From Chthoniobacteraceae bacterium (GTDB lineage Bacteria; Verrucomicrobiota; Verrucomicrobiia; Chthoniobacterales; Chthoniobacteraceae): DNA of 60,674 nucleotides. This document shows positions 26,677 through 38,600 of the stretch, one piece after another. The number at the start of each line of letters is the position of its first letter. Positions within the stretch are counted from its first letter, which is position 1. The stretch lies in assembly GCA_028293625.1 (NCBI GenBank), contig JAQGOL010000038.1:1-60674 (forward strand), in the 5' to 3' direction. The position numbers and the translations under genes were made by a program. Under the pieces are notes generated by a model that saw only the letters and a program-made list of their open reading frames with translations, did no database searches and was not told where the DNA came from.

Positions 26677-29600
26677 AGGAGACGGAGGGGGCGCGGGTGG
26701 TGGCGGCGGCGAAAAGCGAGACATCCGGGAAATTTGGGAACGCGGAAAAGCCGGGAAGTTCATTGCTGGTTTTGCCGTCGAAGATTTTAACCTGGCTGCC
26801 ACCCTTGGTTCCTGAGGTGGCTATAATATCGGCGATACCATCGAAATTGACGTCGGTGGCAGCGACTCGGACCCCGTTTCGGTACGAATTTCCGAAGGCC
26901 ACGATGCGACTGATCGAATGATGATCAATGCCGCTAAATGATTCCACGATCGCCGCGCTGTGGATGTCGCGTCCCGCGATGATGTCCGCTTTTCCATCGC
27001 CGTCGATATCAGCCGCAGCGACAAAGATGCCGGAGCGGTAAGATTTGGGGGCGGCTTTGAAATCCTGAAGAATCGTGGTCGTGGCGCCGCTGTAGACCTG
27101 GACGCGCGAGCCGGAATCGCCTTGGGAGACCACCACATCGTCGATGCCGTTGCCATCGACATCACCAATTGCCACGCGGACGCCGCCTTTAAAGCCTTTG
27201 CCGAATGGGGTGTAACTATTGACCAGCGAACCTGTCTGCCCGTCATAAATCTGCACGATCCCGCCGCCCCGGCCCGAGCCGACAATGATGTCGTCGCGGC
27301 CGTCGCCGGTTACGTCACCGGAACTGACAAACGCCCCGTGCGCCGCGCGTCCGACAAAAGCGTTGATCTCTCCAAAGACCTCCGAGAACTGGACACCGGT
27401 GACTCCATCAAACACCCGTATCCGTCCCGAACCGAGACGTGTTGAAGTGATGATGTCATCGAAGCCGTCCCCGTTGATGTCGCCCGCCGCGATCCGGACA
27501 CCCCCGCGATAGCTCTCCTCATAGGCACTAAACGCCAGGGTTTGAGCGCCGGTGGAGATGTCAAAAACACGGACAATCGGGGTGGCTCCACGCGGTGTTC
27601 CAACGCCAGGGGCGACGATGTAGACGCCCTGATAAATCGGGGTCGTTTTAACCGCGCTATTGTTCAGGCTGTTGAGATCGGCGCCATTGGCATGGTCATC
27701 ATCGACCGAAACGCTTGGGGTCAACCCGAGGTAACCAACCGGCAGATTCGAAGCCAGCCTGACTGAAAAAGTCGCGCTGCCAGCCGTGGCGCCAGCTGAA
27801 AGGTTCCCGATCGCCAATTGGTAAAGTCCCGAGCCCGGCGTGGTCTCGGTCCAGCCTGAACTGCTTTCGAGCGGAACAAATGTGCTGTTGGCGGGCAGCT
27901 GCTCAAGCAGGAAAACTCCGGCCGCATCCTGATTGCCGCGGTTCCCGTACGTGAGGGTGTAATGGGTGATGCCGCCGCGCTTGGCTACCGCCGGATCGTC
28001 TGCGATCGAAACTTGCAGGTCGGGCGCGGCATCGAGCGTATTGGAGTCGGCAGCCGTGTTGTTGCCAGGAGTCAGGTCGGCTCCATTGGACGCATCATCG
28101 GCGATCGCCACCGTTGCCTCGATTTGGTCAAGTCCCGCGGCGGCCGGGGATTTGACGTTGACGGCAAACTTCACCGTGCCGCCGATTGTGCCGGCAGCCA
28201 GGTTGCCGATGGCGAAAGTAAAGACGCCCGGAGTGGCCTCGATCCAGCCGCTGTCGCTGGCGTTCGCATTAAAAGAAGTGCCGGCGGGGAGCGTTTCAGT
28301 CAGAACGACGCCCGTCGCGTCCTGGTGGCCGTCGTTGTGATACGCCAGGTTATAGGTAAGAAGGGAGCCCGGTGTGGTCGCCGTCACGCCGTCCGCATGG
28401 GTGAGGACCAGATCCGGGGCGGCGTTAAGCAGGTCGGAATCAGTTCCCGTGTTGTTGGCCGGATTCAAATCCGTTCCGTTGCTGTTGTCATCGGCGATGA
28501 GAGCCGTGCCCGAGATTGTATCAAGGCCGGCAGGCGCGGTTGAAACCACGTTGACGGCAAAAGTCGCCGTGCCGCCCGTCCCACCGGCCGCCAGCGCGCC
28601 GACATTCAATTTGAAGATACCGGGCGCGGTTTCCACCCAGCCCTGGCTGCTGGCTGTCGCGTTGAAAGTGGTGCCGGCCGGGAGCGTCTCAGTCAGCGTG
28701 ACCCCGGTGGCATCCCTAGTTCCGTCGTTATGATAGTTCAGCGTGTAACTGAGCAGCGATCCTGGCGTCGTCTCGGTAGCTCCGTCGCTTTTTGAAAGAA
28801 CCAGATCAGGAGTTGCGTTAAGTGTGTCTGAATCGGTGGCGGAATTATTGGCAGGCGTGAGATCGGCGCCGCCAGCACCGGCAATGCTCGCCGTGGCGGT
28901 AATCTGTGTAAGTCCCGAAGCCGCCGGGGAATTGACTGCCGTGGCGAAGATGGCCGTGCCCGTCGCGCCGGACGCGAGTGTGCCGATGAAAAGTTTGTAG
29001 ATTCCCGGAGTGGTTTCGGTCCAGCCCGCCGTGCTTGCTGCGGCGTTAAAAGTCGTGCCGTCCGGAAGGATCTCGGTCAATTGCACACCTGAAGCGGGAA
29101 GGGGACCATCGTTCTTATAACCGAGGGTATAACTTAAAATCGAACCGGGCATCGTGACCGTGACTCCGTCGTCTTGGGTCAAGGAGAGGTCCGGTTGACT
29201 CGGTGTGATGATTGAGATCGTGAGTCCGGTCGCGCTTGGCGTCTGCGCAACGTTGGCGGGGGCCGTTGGGAATATGCCGGGATTACTGGTTGAAGCGATC
29301 ACCCGGAATTGATCACCCGTGCCCGGGATGAATCCGCCGGTGTAAGCAACGCTAAGGGCGCCTGCGAGCGTGGTGGTGCCTGCAACATTGAGCTGATCGT
29401 GTTCGGTTCCCGCAGCCGTGCCGCCAAGCTCAACCGCCAACGTGCCCGCGCTGGTCTGCGCGTAATTGCCGGTGACAGTTAAAATGCCCGCGCCGTTATT
29501 GCCGGGCGCAACGGTAGCCGCGTTGCTGATATTGCCAACGACGGTTCCTGTTCCGCCAAGAATACCGCCCTGCAGTAGGATGGTGCCGGCCGTCGCGATA

Positions 29601-32600
29601 TTGCCGCCATTGAGCCGGGTGATGCCGGCCGTCTGAGTGAGGCTCGAGTTAAAAACCAATGTGCCGGTGCGAACTTCAATCGTGCCGGCATTGTCGACCT
29701 TGGTGGCGCCCTCAAACACTGTGCCCCCGCTTCCGGCGCTCTTAAGCAGCGTGCCGGTAGCCAGATTGTGGAATAGCGGGGCGGAACCGCCGCCGTAGAG
29801 GAATGTATGATCGTTTTGGGAATCAAATGTCCCTGCGTTGTTGATGATCGCCAGATTCTGCAATGTGATGCTCCCTGGAGTTGCCCAGACAACTCCGGCC
29901 CCGTTGCTGATGTTCAAAATGCCGCTCGTGCCGGCGTTGTTGCCGCGAAGCAGTTTTGTGCCGTTGCCGCTTATCAGCATGCTGCTGCCCGACCCAATGG
30001 TTGGGACGCCGGTGATTGTCCCGCTGCTCCAATTAAAATTGCCAGTGCCAGCAAACGTGCCGGTGCCGGTGAGGGTTCCTCCAGCCAGCTCAAGCATCGA
30101 GCCTGCTCCGATTGTGGTGGTGCCGGCAATGGCAAGCGTTCCAAGGACGCGGCTGAGTCCGGGCCCGGTGAACGCGCTCCCGTTTGCTGTATCAAGAAGT
30201 TGAAAATCAATCGCGGCGCCACCTATCGCGACATTGACCGAGCCGCTGTTGATAAAGCGAATATTGCTCCCGAAGCTGGTTGTGCCAATGCCGGACTTGG
30301 TGAAGGTGCCGCCGGAGAGGTTGTTGAAGAGAGGTTCGCTTCCGCTGAGGTAGGAGAAGCTCTGGGAATTTTGCGCATTAAAAAGACCGGCGTTGTTGAT
30401 GATCGCCTGATTTTGCGTCAGCAGGTTGCCCGTTCCGTTCCACACAATCGCGCCGCCCGGCGAGACCGCCAGGATGCCGCTGGTTCCGGCGTTATTGCCG
30501 CGGAGAAGTTTGTCCGCGGCGCCGGTGATCAGCATCATGCTTCCTGCGGCAACGTTCACGTTTCCGGCAACCGTGCCGCTGCTCCAGTTGAAATTGCCCT
30601 GGCCGGCAAATGTGCCGGAGCCGGTGAGGGTGCCTCCCGCCAGTTCGAGCGTTGCGCCGGCGCCGAGAGGAGTGTTGCCAGCAAGAGCCAATGTCCCAAT
30701 GGCGCGGCTGATGCCGAGGCCGGTAAATGTGCCGGCATCGGCGGCATCCAGGAGTTGGAAATCAATCGTGGCACCAGCGGTCGCAATATTGACCTCGCCT
30801 TCATTGACGAACCGGACGGTGTTTCCAAACGTGGTCGTCCCGGCGCCGGCCTTGATAAATGTCCCCCCGGCGTGGTTATTAAAATGCCCTTCACCCCCGC
30901 TGATGTAGGTGACGTTTTGGGAGTTCTGCGCGATAAACCGCCCATTGTTGTCGATGGCCGCGCGGTTTTGCAGCTGGATGTCGCCCGTGCCGCTCCATAA
31001 CACCGTGCTGCTGGAAGGGATACCGATAAGGCCGGAGGTGCCCGCATTGTTGCCGTTTAAAAGCTTGGGCGCGCTCCCGGTAATGAAGAGTGTGCTTCCC
31101 GCGCCGACAATCAGCGTGCCGGTGATAGTTCCACCGCTCCAGTTTAAGTGGCCATCGCCGCCGACGCTGCCGCCACCGCTTAATGTGGCCGACCCGGTCA
31201 ACTCGAGCGTGGCATTGGTGCCGAGCGTCGTCGCTCCTGGTTCGAGCACAAGACTCCCACTGGCCACTCGGCTCAGGCCCGGTCCGGTCAGCTTGTTGCC
31301 ATCAGCAAGCCTGAGCGTCTGAAAATCGATCGTCGCCCCCGCGGCGGCATTGATTGTTCCCTCATTGTGGAAGGTGACCGAAGACTCGACTGTCGTCAGT
31401 CCGGGAGTGGTCTTTGTAAAGACTCCCGTGGCATGGTTTTCAAACAGCGGTGTCGAGCCGCTGATTGAAAGAATGCTCTGATTATTTGCCACTTCGAATG
31501 TGCCGCGATTGTCGATCATCGCGAGGTTTTGCAGCTGCAGATCCGAGGCATCCTGCCAATGCACGGTTGCACCCACTGAAATTGTCAGTATGCCGCTGGT
31601 CCCGGCGTTGTTCCCGCCAAGCAGTTTCCCGCCGCTGCTGGTTAAAAAAAGCGTGCTTCCGGTCGCCACCGCCACGTTTCCAAGAATCGTGCCGCTGCTC
31701 CAGTTGAATTGACCGCTCCCGGCAAAGGTTCCCGTGCCATTTAATGTGCCGCCCGCCAGTTCCAGGACCGGCCCGCCCGTGAGGGTATTCGTACCGGAAA
31801 GGTTCAGCGTTCCGATAGCGCGGCTGATGCCGGGTCCGTTAAAAGCACCGCCCGCATTGGCATCGAGAAGGGCGAAGTTGACCAATGCGCCAGCCGTGGA
31901 AACGGCGACCATGCCCGAATTAACAAACCGCACTGAGCTTCCGATAATGGTTGTCCCGCTCCCCGACTTTACAAACACGCCGGCATTGTTGAAGCGGCCT
32001 TCGCCGCCGCTGACGTAAGCCAGACTTTGCGAGTTCTGGACGGAAAAATGGCCGCTGTTATTGATCGCGGCGAGATTCTGCAATTGAACGTTGCCCGTGC
32101 CGTTCCATTGCACCGCCGCGGTTGGCAGGATGTTGAGATTACCCGAGGTGCCGGCATTGTCGCCGCGCAGCAGTTTGTCCGCCGCGCCGGTAATGAGCAT
32201 CGTGCTTCCGGCGGCAATATCGAGCTGGGCGGCAATCGTGCCACCGCTCCAGTTGAAGTTCCCCGCGCCCCCGATTTTCCCCGTGCCGGAAAGCGTGCCG
32301 CCGCCGGTCAATTCAAATACTGATCCGGCGCCGATGGAAACGTTCGCGCCGGCGCCAAATTTGACCGTGCCGGTGGAGACGCGGCTTAATCCGGACCCAG
32401 CGAAGAGCGCACCATCGGTGAGGGTAAGATTCGCGAAATCCACCGTCGCGCTGCTGACCGTGGAGACGGTTCCGGCATTGGTGAAGCTGATCGAGCCGTC
32501 CACCGTGGTTGTGCCGGCCACGGTTTTTATAAAAAGCCCGCCGGAGAGGTTGTTGAACAACGGCGTTGACCCGCTGATGAAGGCAAGCGGCTCGTTGTTT

Positions 32601-35600
32601 GCCACGTTGAACGTGCCGCTGTTGTTGACGATCCCGAGATTTTGAAATTGAAAATCGCCGCTGTCTTTCCAAAGCACGGACGCTCCTGAATTGATCGTGA
32701 GGATGCCTGCTGTGCCTGCGTTGTTGCCATTGAGGCGTTTATCCGCCGTCCCGCTGATGAGCATCATGCTTCCGCCGGCAATCGAGACCTGCCCTCTGAT
32801 TTCTCCGCCGGTCCAGTTGAAGACTCCCGCGCCGTCGAAGGTGCCGGAGCCGATAAGCTGGCCGGTTTGCAATTCAAGCGTCGCATTCGCTCCAAGATGG
32901 ATATTGCCCGCGATCGAAACGTTTCCAATCGCGCGCGTGATTCCCGGGCCGGTGAACTTCGCGTCGTTGGTGATCGCGAAATTGCCAAGCTCAACGACTG
33001 CTCCCGCCGCCGTGTTGAGGGTGCCGTTATTGACGAAACTGACGGCGGCCGGGATACTCGTCGTCCCGCTATTTGTCTTTGTAAACGTGCCCAGATTCGT
33101 GAAGACCGGTGTGCCGCCGCTTATGTAGCTGAAGCTTTGGTTATTCCGCGCTTCAAAGGTGCCTGCGTTGTTAATAGTCGCGAGGTTCTGGAATTGCAGA
33201 TCGCCTGTACCCGACCAGACCGCGCTTGCGCCCGATGCGATGGTCAAAATCCCGCTGGTCGCGGCATTATTTCCCCTCAGCAGTTTGTTCGCGCCGCCGC
33301 TGATGTTGAGAAGCGCCCCGGAATTGATGGAGGTATTAAGCTCAATGATGCCCGAGGTCCACGTCATCGTGCCGCCGACATCCAGGCGCGCATTTCCAAA
33401 CAGCGTGTTGCCGCTGAAGTTCAGGTCATGAATCGCGGCGTTTTGTCCCGAGACATTCACGGCATTTGACGCCGTGCTGATGGTGGCATTGTCGGCCGCG
33501 CCGGGAACCCCGTTCGGAGTCCAGTTGGAGGCATTAAACCAATCGGTTGAGATCGAGCCGTTCCAGACGTAGTCAAGGGAACTGCGCACAATGGAAAGTG
33601 CCGAGGCCTGATAGTTCTGCGCAAAGCCTGTGTCCCCGCTCAGCGTTGGGAACGTGCCGCTATGCGAGCCGTAAGAGAGCACATTATACGCGCTGCCGGT
33701 AAGTGGAAGAAACCCATTGATGAGCGCCACGTTAAGAGTGCCATCGAGCGTGGCAGTGCCGGCGACATTGAGTTGATCAGACAACGCGCCCCCGCCGCCA
33801 AGTTCCACGGCAAGAGTGCCGGCCGAACCTTGCGTGTAGTTGCCTGTGATGGTGAGCAGCCCGGCGGCCGCGTTTCCGCCAGGCTTCACGGTTGCCGCCG
33901 AATTGGAAACACTCCCGGTGATCGTGCCGGAGCCGATGAGTTCGCCTCCCGTGAAGAGAAGGGGCGAAACCGCGGAGATCCCGCCACCGGTTAGTGCCGT
34001 GGCGCCGGCCGTTTGGGTAAAGACGCCGTTCATTGCCAGCACGCCGGTTTTTGCGTTGATGCTGCCCGAGTTATTAAATGAGCCGCCAAAAACCGTCGTC
34101 CCTGAACCGCCGCTTTTGCTAAGCGTCCCGCTGTTATTGAAGGTTGTGACTGTGCCGCCGCGATCGTACGCGATCCCGCCATCGCCCTGGAGATTGATGC
34201 TGCCGAAGTTGTTAAAGATCGCGCCGTTGCCGCTGCTGATGTCGCTGGGCGAGTTCCAGATCACGCTGCCGGAGTTATCGATCCGGCGCTCCAATGTTTT
34301 GCTGCCACCGCTGATTGTCATCGTGCCGCCGGCCGCCACCTTTGTAATGCCACTTCCTTTTTGTGCGCCACCGGTCCATGCAAAGCTGCTGGTAACCGTA
34401 AGCATGCCGGTTCCGCCCAATGTGCCGGTGCTTTGGTTGAGCACGCCGGTGCCGGCGTCGGAGCCATCAAAATTGACGGTGCTATTGGCGAGAATATTCG
34501 TCGTCCCGACGTTGTAAGCGCCCGCGATGGACGCCGTGCCAAGATCGAAGTTCACGGTGCCCGAACCGCTGATCTGTGAGGTGGCGCTCAGGTTGTGGGT
34601 CCGTCCGTCTCCTCCGAAATTCAGGATCCCGGCGATATTAAAAAGCGAGGTGCCGAGACCGCCGCCGCCAAGGCTGAGCGTGCCGGTATTGGCATTCACT
34701 GTGCCACTGTTGTTGAAGGCCGCGGCCGTGAATGCAAAAATACCGGACCCGGCGCTGCGAGTCAGGATCCCGCTGTTATTAAAAACGGTCTGGGTGCCGC
34801 CCAGGTCATAGGTCAACCCGCCATCGCTCAGCAGATTGAGGGTGCCGATGTTGTTGAAAATCCCGCCGTTCCCGCTGTCGGTTACCGTGGTGGTATTCCA
34901 GGTAGCGGTGCCGGCGTTATCGATGCGGCGTTCCAGTTGTTTATTGGCCCCGGTAATGGCGAATGTCGCTCCGGCATCCACCGCCGTGATGCCGCTCCCA
35001 TTCTGGATGCCGCCGCTCCAATCAAAGTTGCCCGTGATAGTCAGTTTGCCGCTGCCACCCAGTGTGCCCGCGCTTTGCGTCAGCGTCTCGGTTGTGGCGG
35101 CCGCCGAATCGAAGTTAACGATGCTATTGGCGAAAATCGTGGTGCTGGCCGAGTTAAAGCCGCCCGCCAGATTGATGGTGCCGAACCGGAATGTCACCGC
35201 GCCGGCGCTGTTGATCTGCGAAGCCGCCCCGAGGCTTTGGCTCAGGCCGCTTCCGCCAAAACTCAGCGTGCCCGTATTGGCGACATTAAACGTGCCGGTG
35301 CTGAGGCCGGTTCCCGGGAAACTAAGGGTGCCAGCATTGGCGTTTACAATGCCGCCATTGTTGAATTCCACATTGAAAAACGCCGTCGTGCCGGAGCCGT
35401 TGCTCTTGGTGAAGGTGCCGGCGTTGTTGAAAATGGTTTGGGTTCCCCCAAGGTCATACGTCAGGCCGCCGTCACTTTGAAAATCGAGGGTACCGAAGTT
35501 GTTAAAGATCCCGCCATTACCGCTATCGATGGGAGTAATTGAATTCCATGTCGCGTTGCCGGAGTTATCCAGCCGGCGCTCAAGATGTTTGTTTCCGCCG

Positions 35601-38600
35601 GTAATCGATAATCCCGCGCCGGCTGCCACCGAGGTGATACCGCTTCCCGTCTGATTGCCGCCGCTCCAGGTAAAACCGCCGGTGATGGAGAGCGTCCCCG
35701 CACCGGTGAATGTGCCCGCACTTTGAAGGAAACTGGCGACGCTCGTATTGGAAGGGAGCGTGATCGTTAATGCACTGTTTAAGCTGGCTGAATCGGTCGC
35801 GCCGGGAACCCCATCGGGATTCCAATTGGCCGCCGTAAACCAGCTTGTATCCGTGCCGCCGCCCGCGTCCCAAACGTAGCTGCCCACTCCGCGCACGATC
35901 GAGAGCTTGGTCGCCTGGACGTTTTGCGAGAACCCGGCGGAAGCTCCGGTTAAAGACGAGAATGAACCGGTGTGCCCCGTGTAAGTGATCACATCGAACG
36001 AGTTGCCGATGGCCGGTACAAATCCGTTGATGAATGCAATGTCGAGCGTGCCGTCCAGGGTCGCATTGCCGCCCACGTTGAGCCGGTCATATTGCGTCGT
36101 TCCTCCAAGGTCGACCGCGAGTTTGCCGCCAGCTGTCTGGATATAATTGCCGCTGATATTGATCGTGCCGGGGTTTCCGGGGGCGATGCCGAGCAACGAG
36201 GGGATGGCTGCGGCGGGTCCGTTCGGTTGAATTGTCCCCCCTGTATTGGAAAGATTCCCGGTCACCGTGCCGGCGCCGGTCAATGTGCCGCCCTGAAAAG
36301 TCAGAGACGAACTTCCGCTGGCAAGGACGCCGCCCCTTAACTGAGTGGTGCCGGCCGTTTGCGTGAATTGTTGCCCAATCAAGGTGCCGGTCTGCAGCGA
36401 GACGGTGCCGCTATTGTTGAAGACCCCGGCCGCGGTAATGAACGAACCGCCACTCTTAATGAAAGTGCCGTCGTTGCTGAAGGCTCCGCCTGCGCTGGTG
36501 AGGATACTTCCATCTTTCTGGGCAAGAAACGTTCCCTCGTTTTTAAAGAGCGCCCCACTGTCGATGGAAATGCTGTTGGATCCCGTCCATGCCACCGTTT
36601 GCCCCGCCGGGTTGCGAAACACGCGGCCGTTTGTGAGGAACTCAGTGCCGCTGGTGGCTGCAAGGGTGGTGCCCGCGTTGGCATTGGTTGTGCCAGCGCC
36701 GGACATGGTGGTGTTATCGACCCACGTAAACGCGCTGTTGATGTCGAGCGTGGCGTTGCTGATAAATGCGCCGGCTGTGAAGGTAAACGACGGCACGCTG
36801 ACCGCGTTGTTCTCGAAATTCATCGATCCACCCGAGATCACGAGCGGATTGCTGGCCAGACTCGGGAGTGAAGCTTTGAAATCGGTGGTGCCCCCGGTGT
36901 GGCTCAACGTTTTGCCCGGTCCAATGAGACTTGTGACGGTCGCGCCGGCCAGGAAAGTCACGCTCTGCGCGGGTCCGAATGCGCTCGTGCCAGTAATATT
37001 ATAAGTCCCGCCAACAGATTGCACGCCGCTCGTAAATGAGACGTCGCCCGCACCGAAGATGCTGCCGGTGAATGTGCGGTTTGAGTCAAAGACCAGCTTG
37101 GTACCCGCCTGCACATTAAAAGTGCCCGATGTCGCCACGCTTTCCGGGCTGGTGATGCTCAGGAGCCCCGATTGCACGGCCAAACTCCCCGTGTTGTTGA
37201 ACCGGACCAAGGATGAATCAATAAAAGTCCCTGTGCCGGTGCTGTTCTTAATAAAACTGCCCGCGTTGTTGAATGTCGCGCTCGCCGTTCCAGTCCAGCC
37301 GATATGTTCGTCCACCGTGTCGAGGAATGAGCCGTCATTTTGGAATACGGCGCCGCTTCCAAGCGTGATGCGGCCGCCGCTCCAGGTCGCGGAACCGGCA
37401 TTCGATAAAGTGCGTCCTGAGAGGGTATGCGTTGCCGTTGTATCTATGGAAAGCGTGGCACTGCTTAACACAGTTGTTGATCCCGGACCGGTTTCCGTCC
37501 CGCCCGACCAATGGAAATTGCTGGTAATCGTCAGGCCGCCCGCGCCGGTAAGCGTGCCGTTGAGCTGATAAAAGACGCCCACCGTGGCGCTGCTGCCGAG
37601 GCTGAGCGTCGTCGAGTTGTTCAGGGTGGCCGAATCGCTCGCGCCCGGCACTCCAAATGGGAACCAGTTGGAGGGATCAAACCAATCGCTGCTCGTGGAA
37701 CCTTGCCAGGTAAAGTCGGTCACCAACTGGGCGAACTTTGAAAACTCCGAGCTGTTTCCGGCCGAGTCGGTCGCCGTGGCCGAAACGACGGCGCCCTGTG
37801 TCAGCGGGTTTGTCGTTGAATAATTAAAATTGAGGTTCCCGGAAGTGTCAGCCGTGACGGTTTGCGAGCCGACATAACTTTTGCCTTCTCCGTAACCGGA
37901 GGCATCGCCCGCCGGGGAGGAGAACAGATCAATCGTATAGGTTGCACCTGGCTGGCCATTAAGGGTGCCGGCGATGTTGGAAGAACTCGTGCGGAGCGCG
38001 GAGTTAATCACCGGGAAATTCTGGAGATTATTGGCGCCGGCATCCCCATCGCCGCTGTCATTCAGCGTGACTCCATTATTGCCAAGATCGATTCCGATGC
38101 CGGCATTCCCATAGATTGAGTTGGCCCGAATCGTATTGGCCCTCGCCTGGGTTCCAATCACCGAGATGCCTGTGCCGCCGTTAAATGCGATCGTGTTGCC
38201 ATCGCCCGAAACGGTGCCAATGACGTTCCCTGAAGAGTTCTGAATCACCACGCCTGAAAGGGTGTTGCCGAGCACTGCCGTCCCGGCCTGATCGGTGCCG
38301 ATTGCATTTTTAAGCAACTGATGCGCGTCGACATTGCCGGGGACCGTGTTGCTTAACACAATCCCATTGCCGTTGTTGCCCGAGATCACGTTCTCCCTGA
38401 TGAGACTTCCCGAGGTGGAGTTCTGGCTGAGGGCAATGCGCACTCCTTCCGTGTCATTGCCCAGATCCGCCGTGCCGGTTTTGTCCGTGCCAATGAAATT
38501 ATTGACAATGGATGTGTTGCTTGTGGCCGTGCCGGTGAGCTCCAGTCCAACCGCATTGCCTGAGAGGAGATTGCGATCGGCCGGCGCGCTTGTTCCAATC

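Noticed and set aside
29807-31000. Long plus-strand frames (up to 397 codons) inside the giant genes
   Set aside because: They mirror the repeat structure of the minus-strand genes and have Arg/Ala/Gly-rich artefact composition without any domain; high GC and Gly/Thr/Asn coding on the opposite strand keep antisense frames open.
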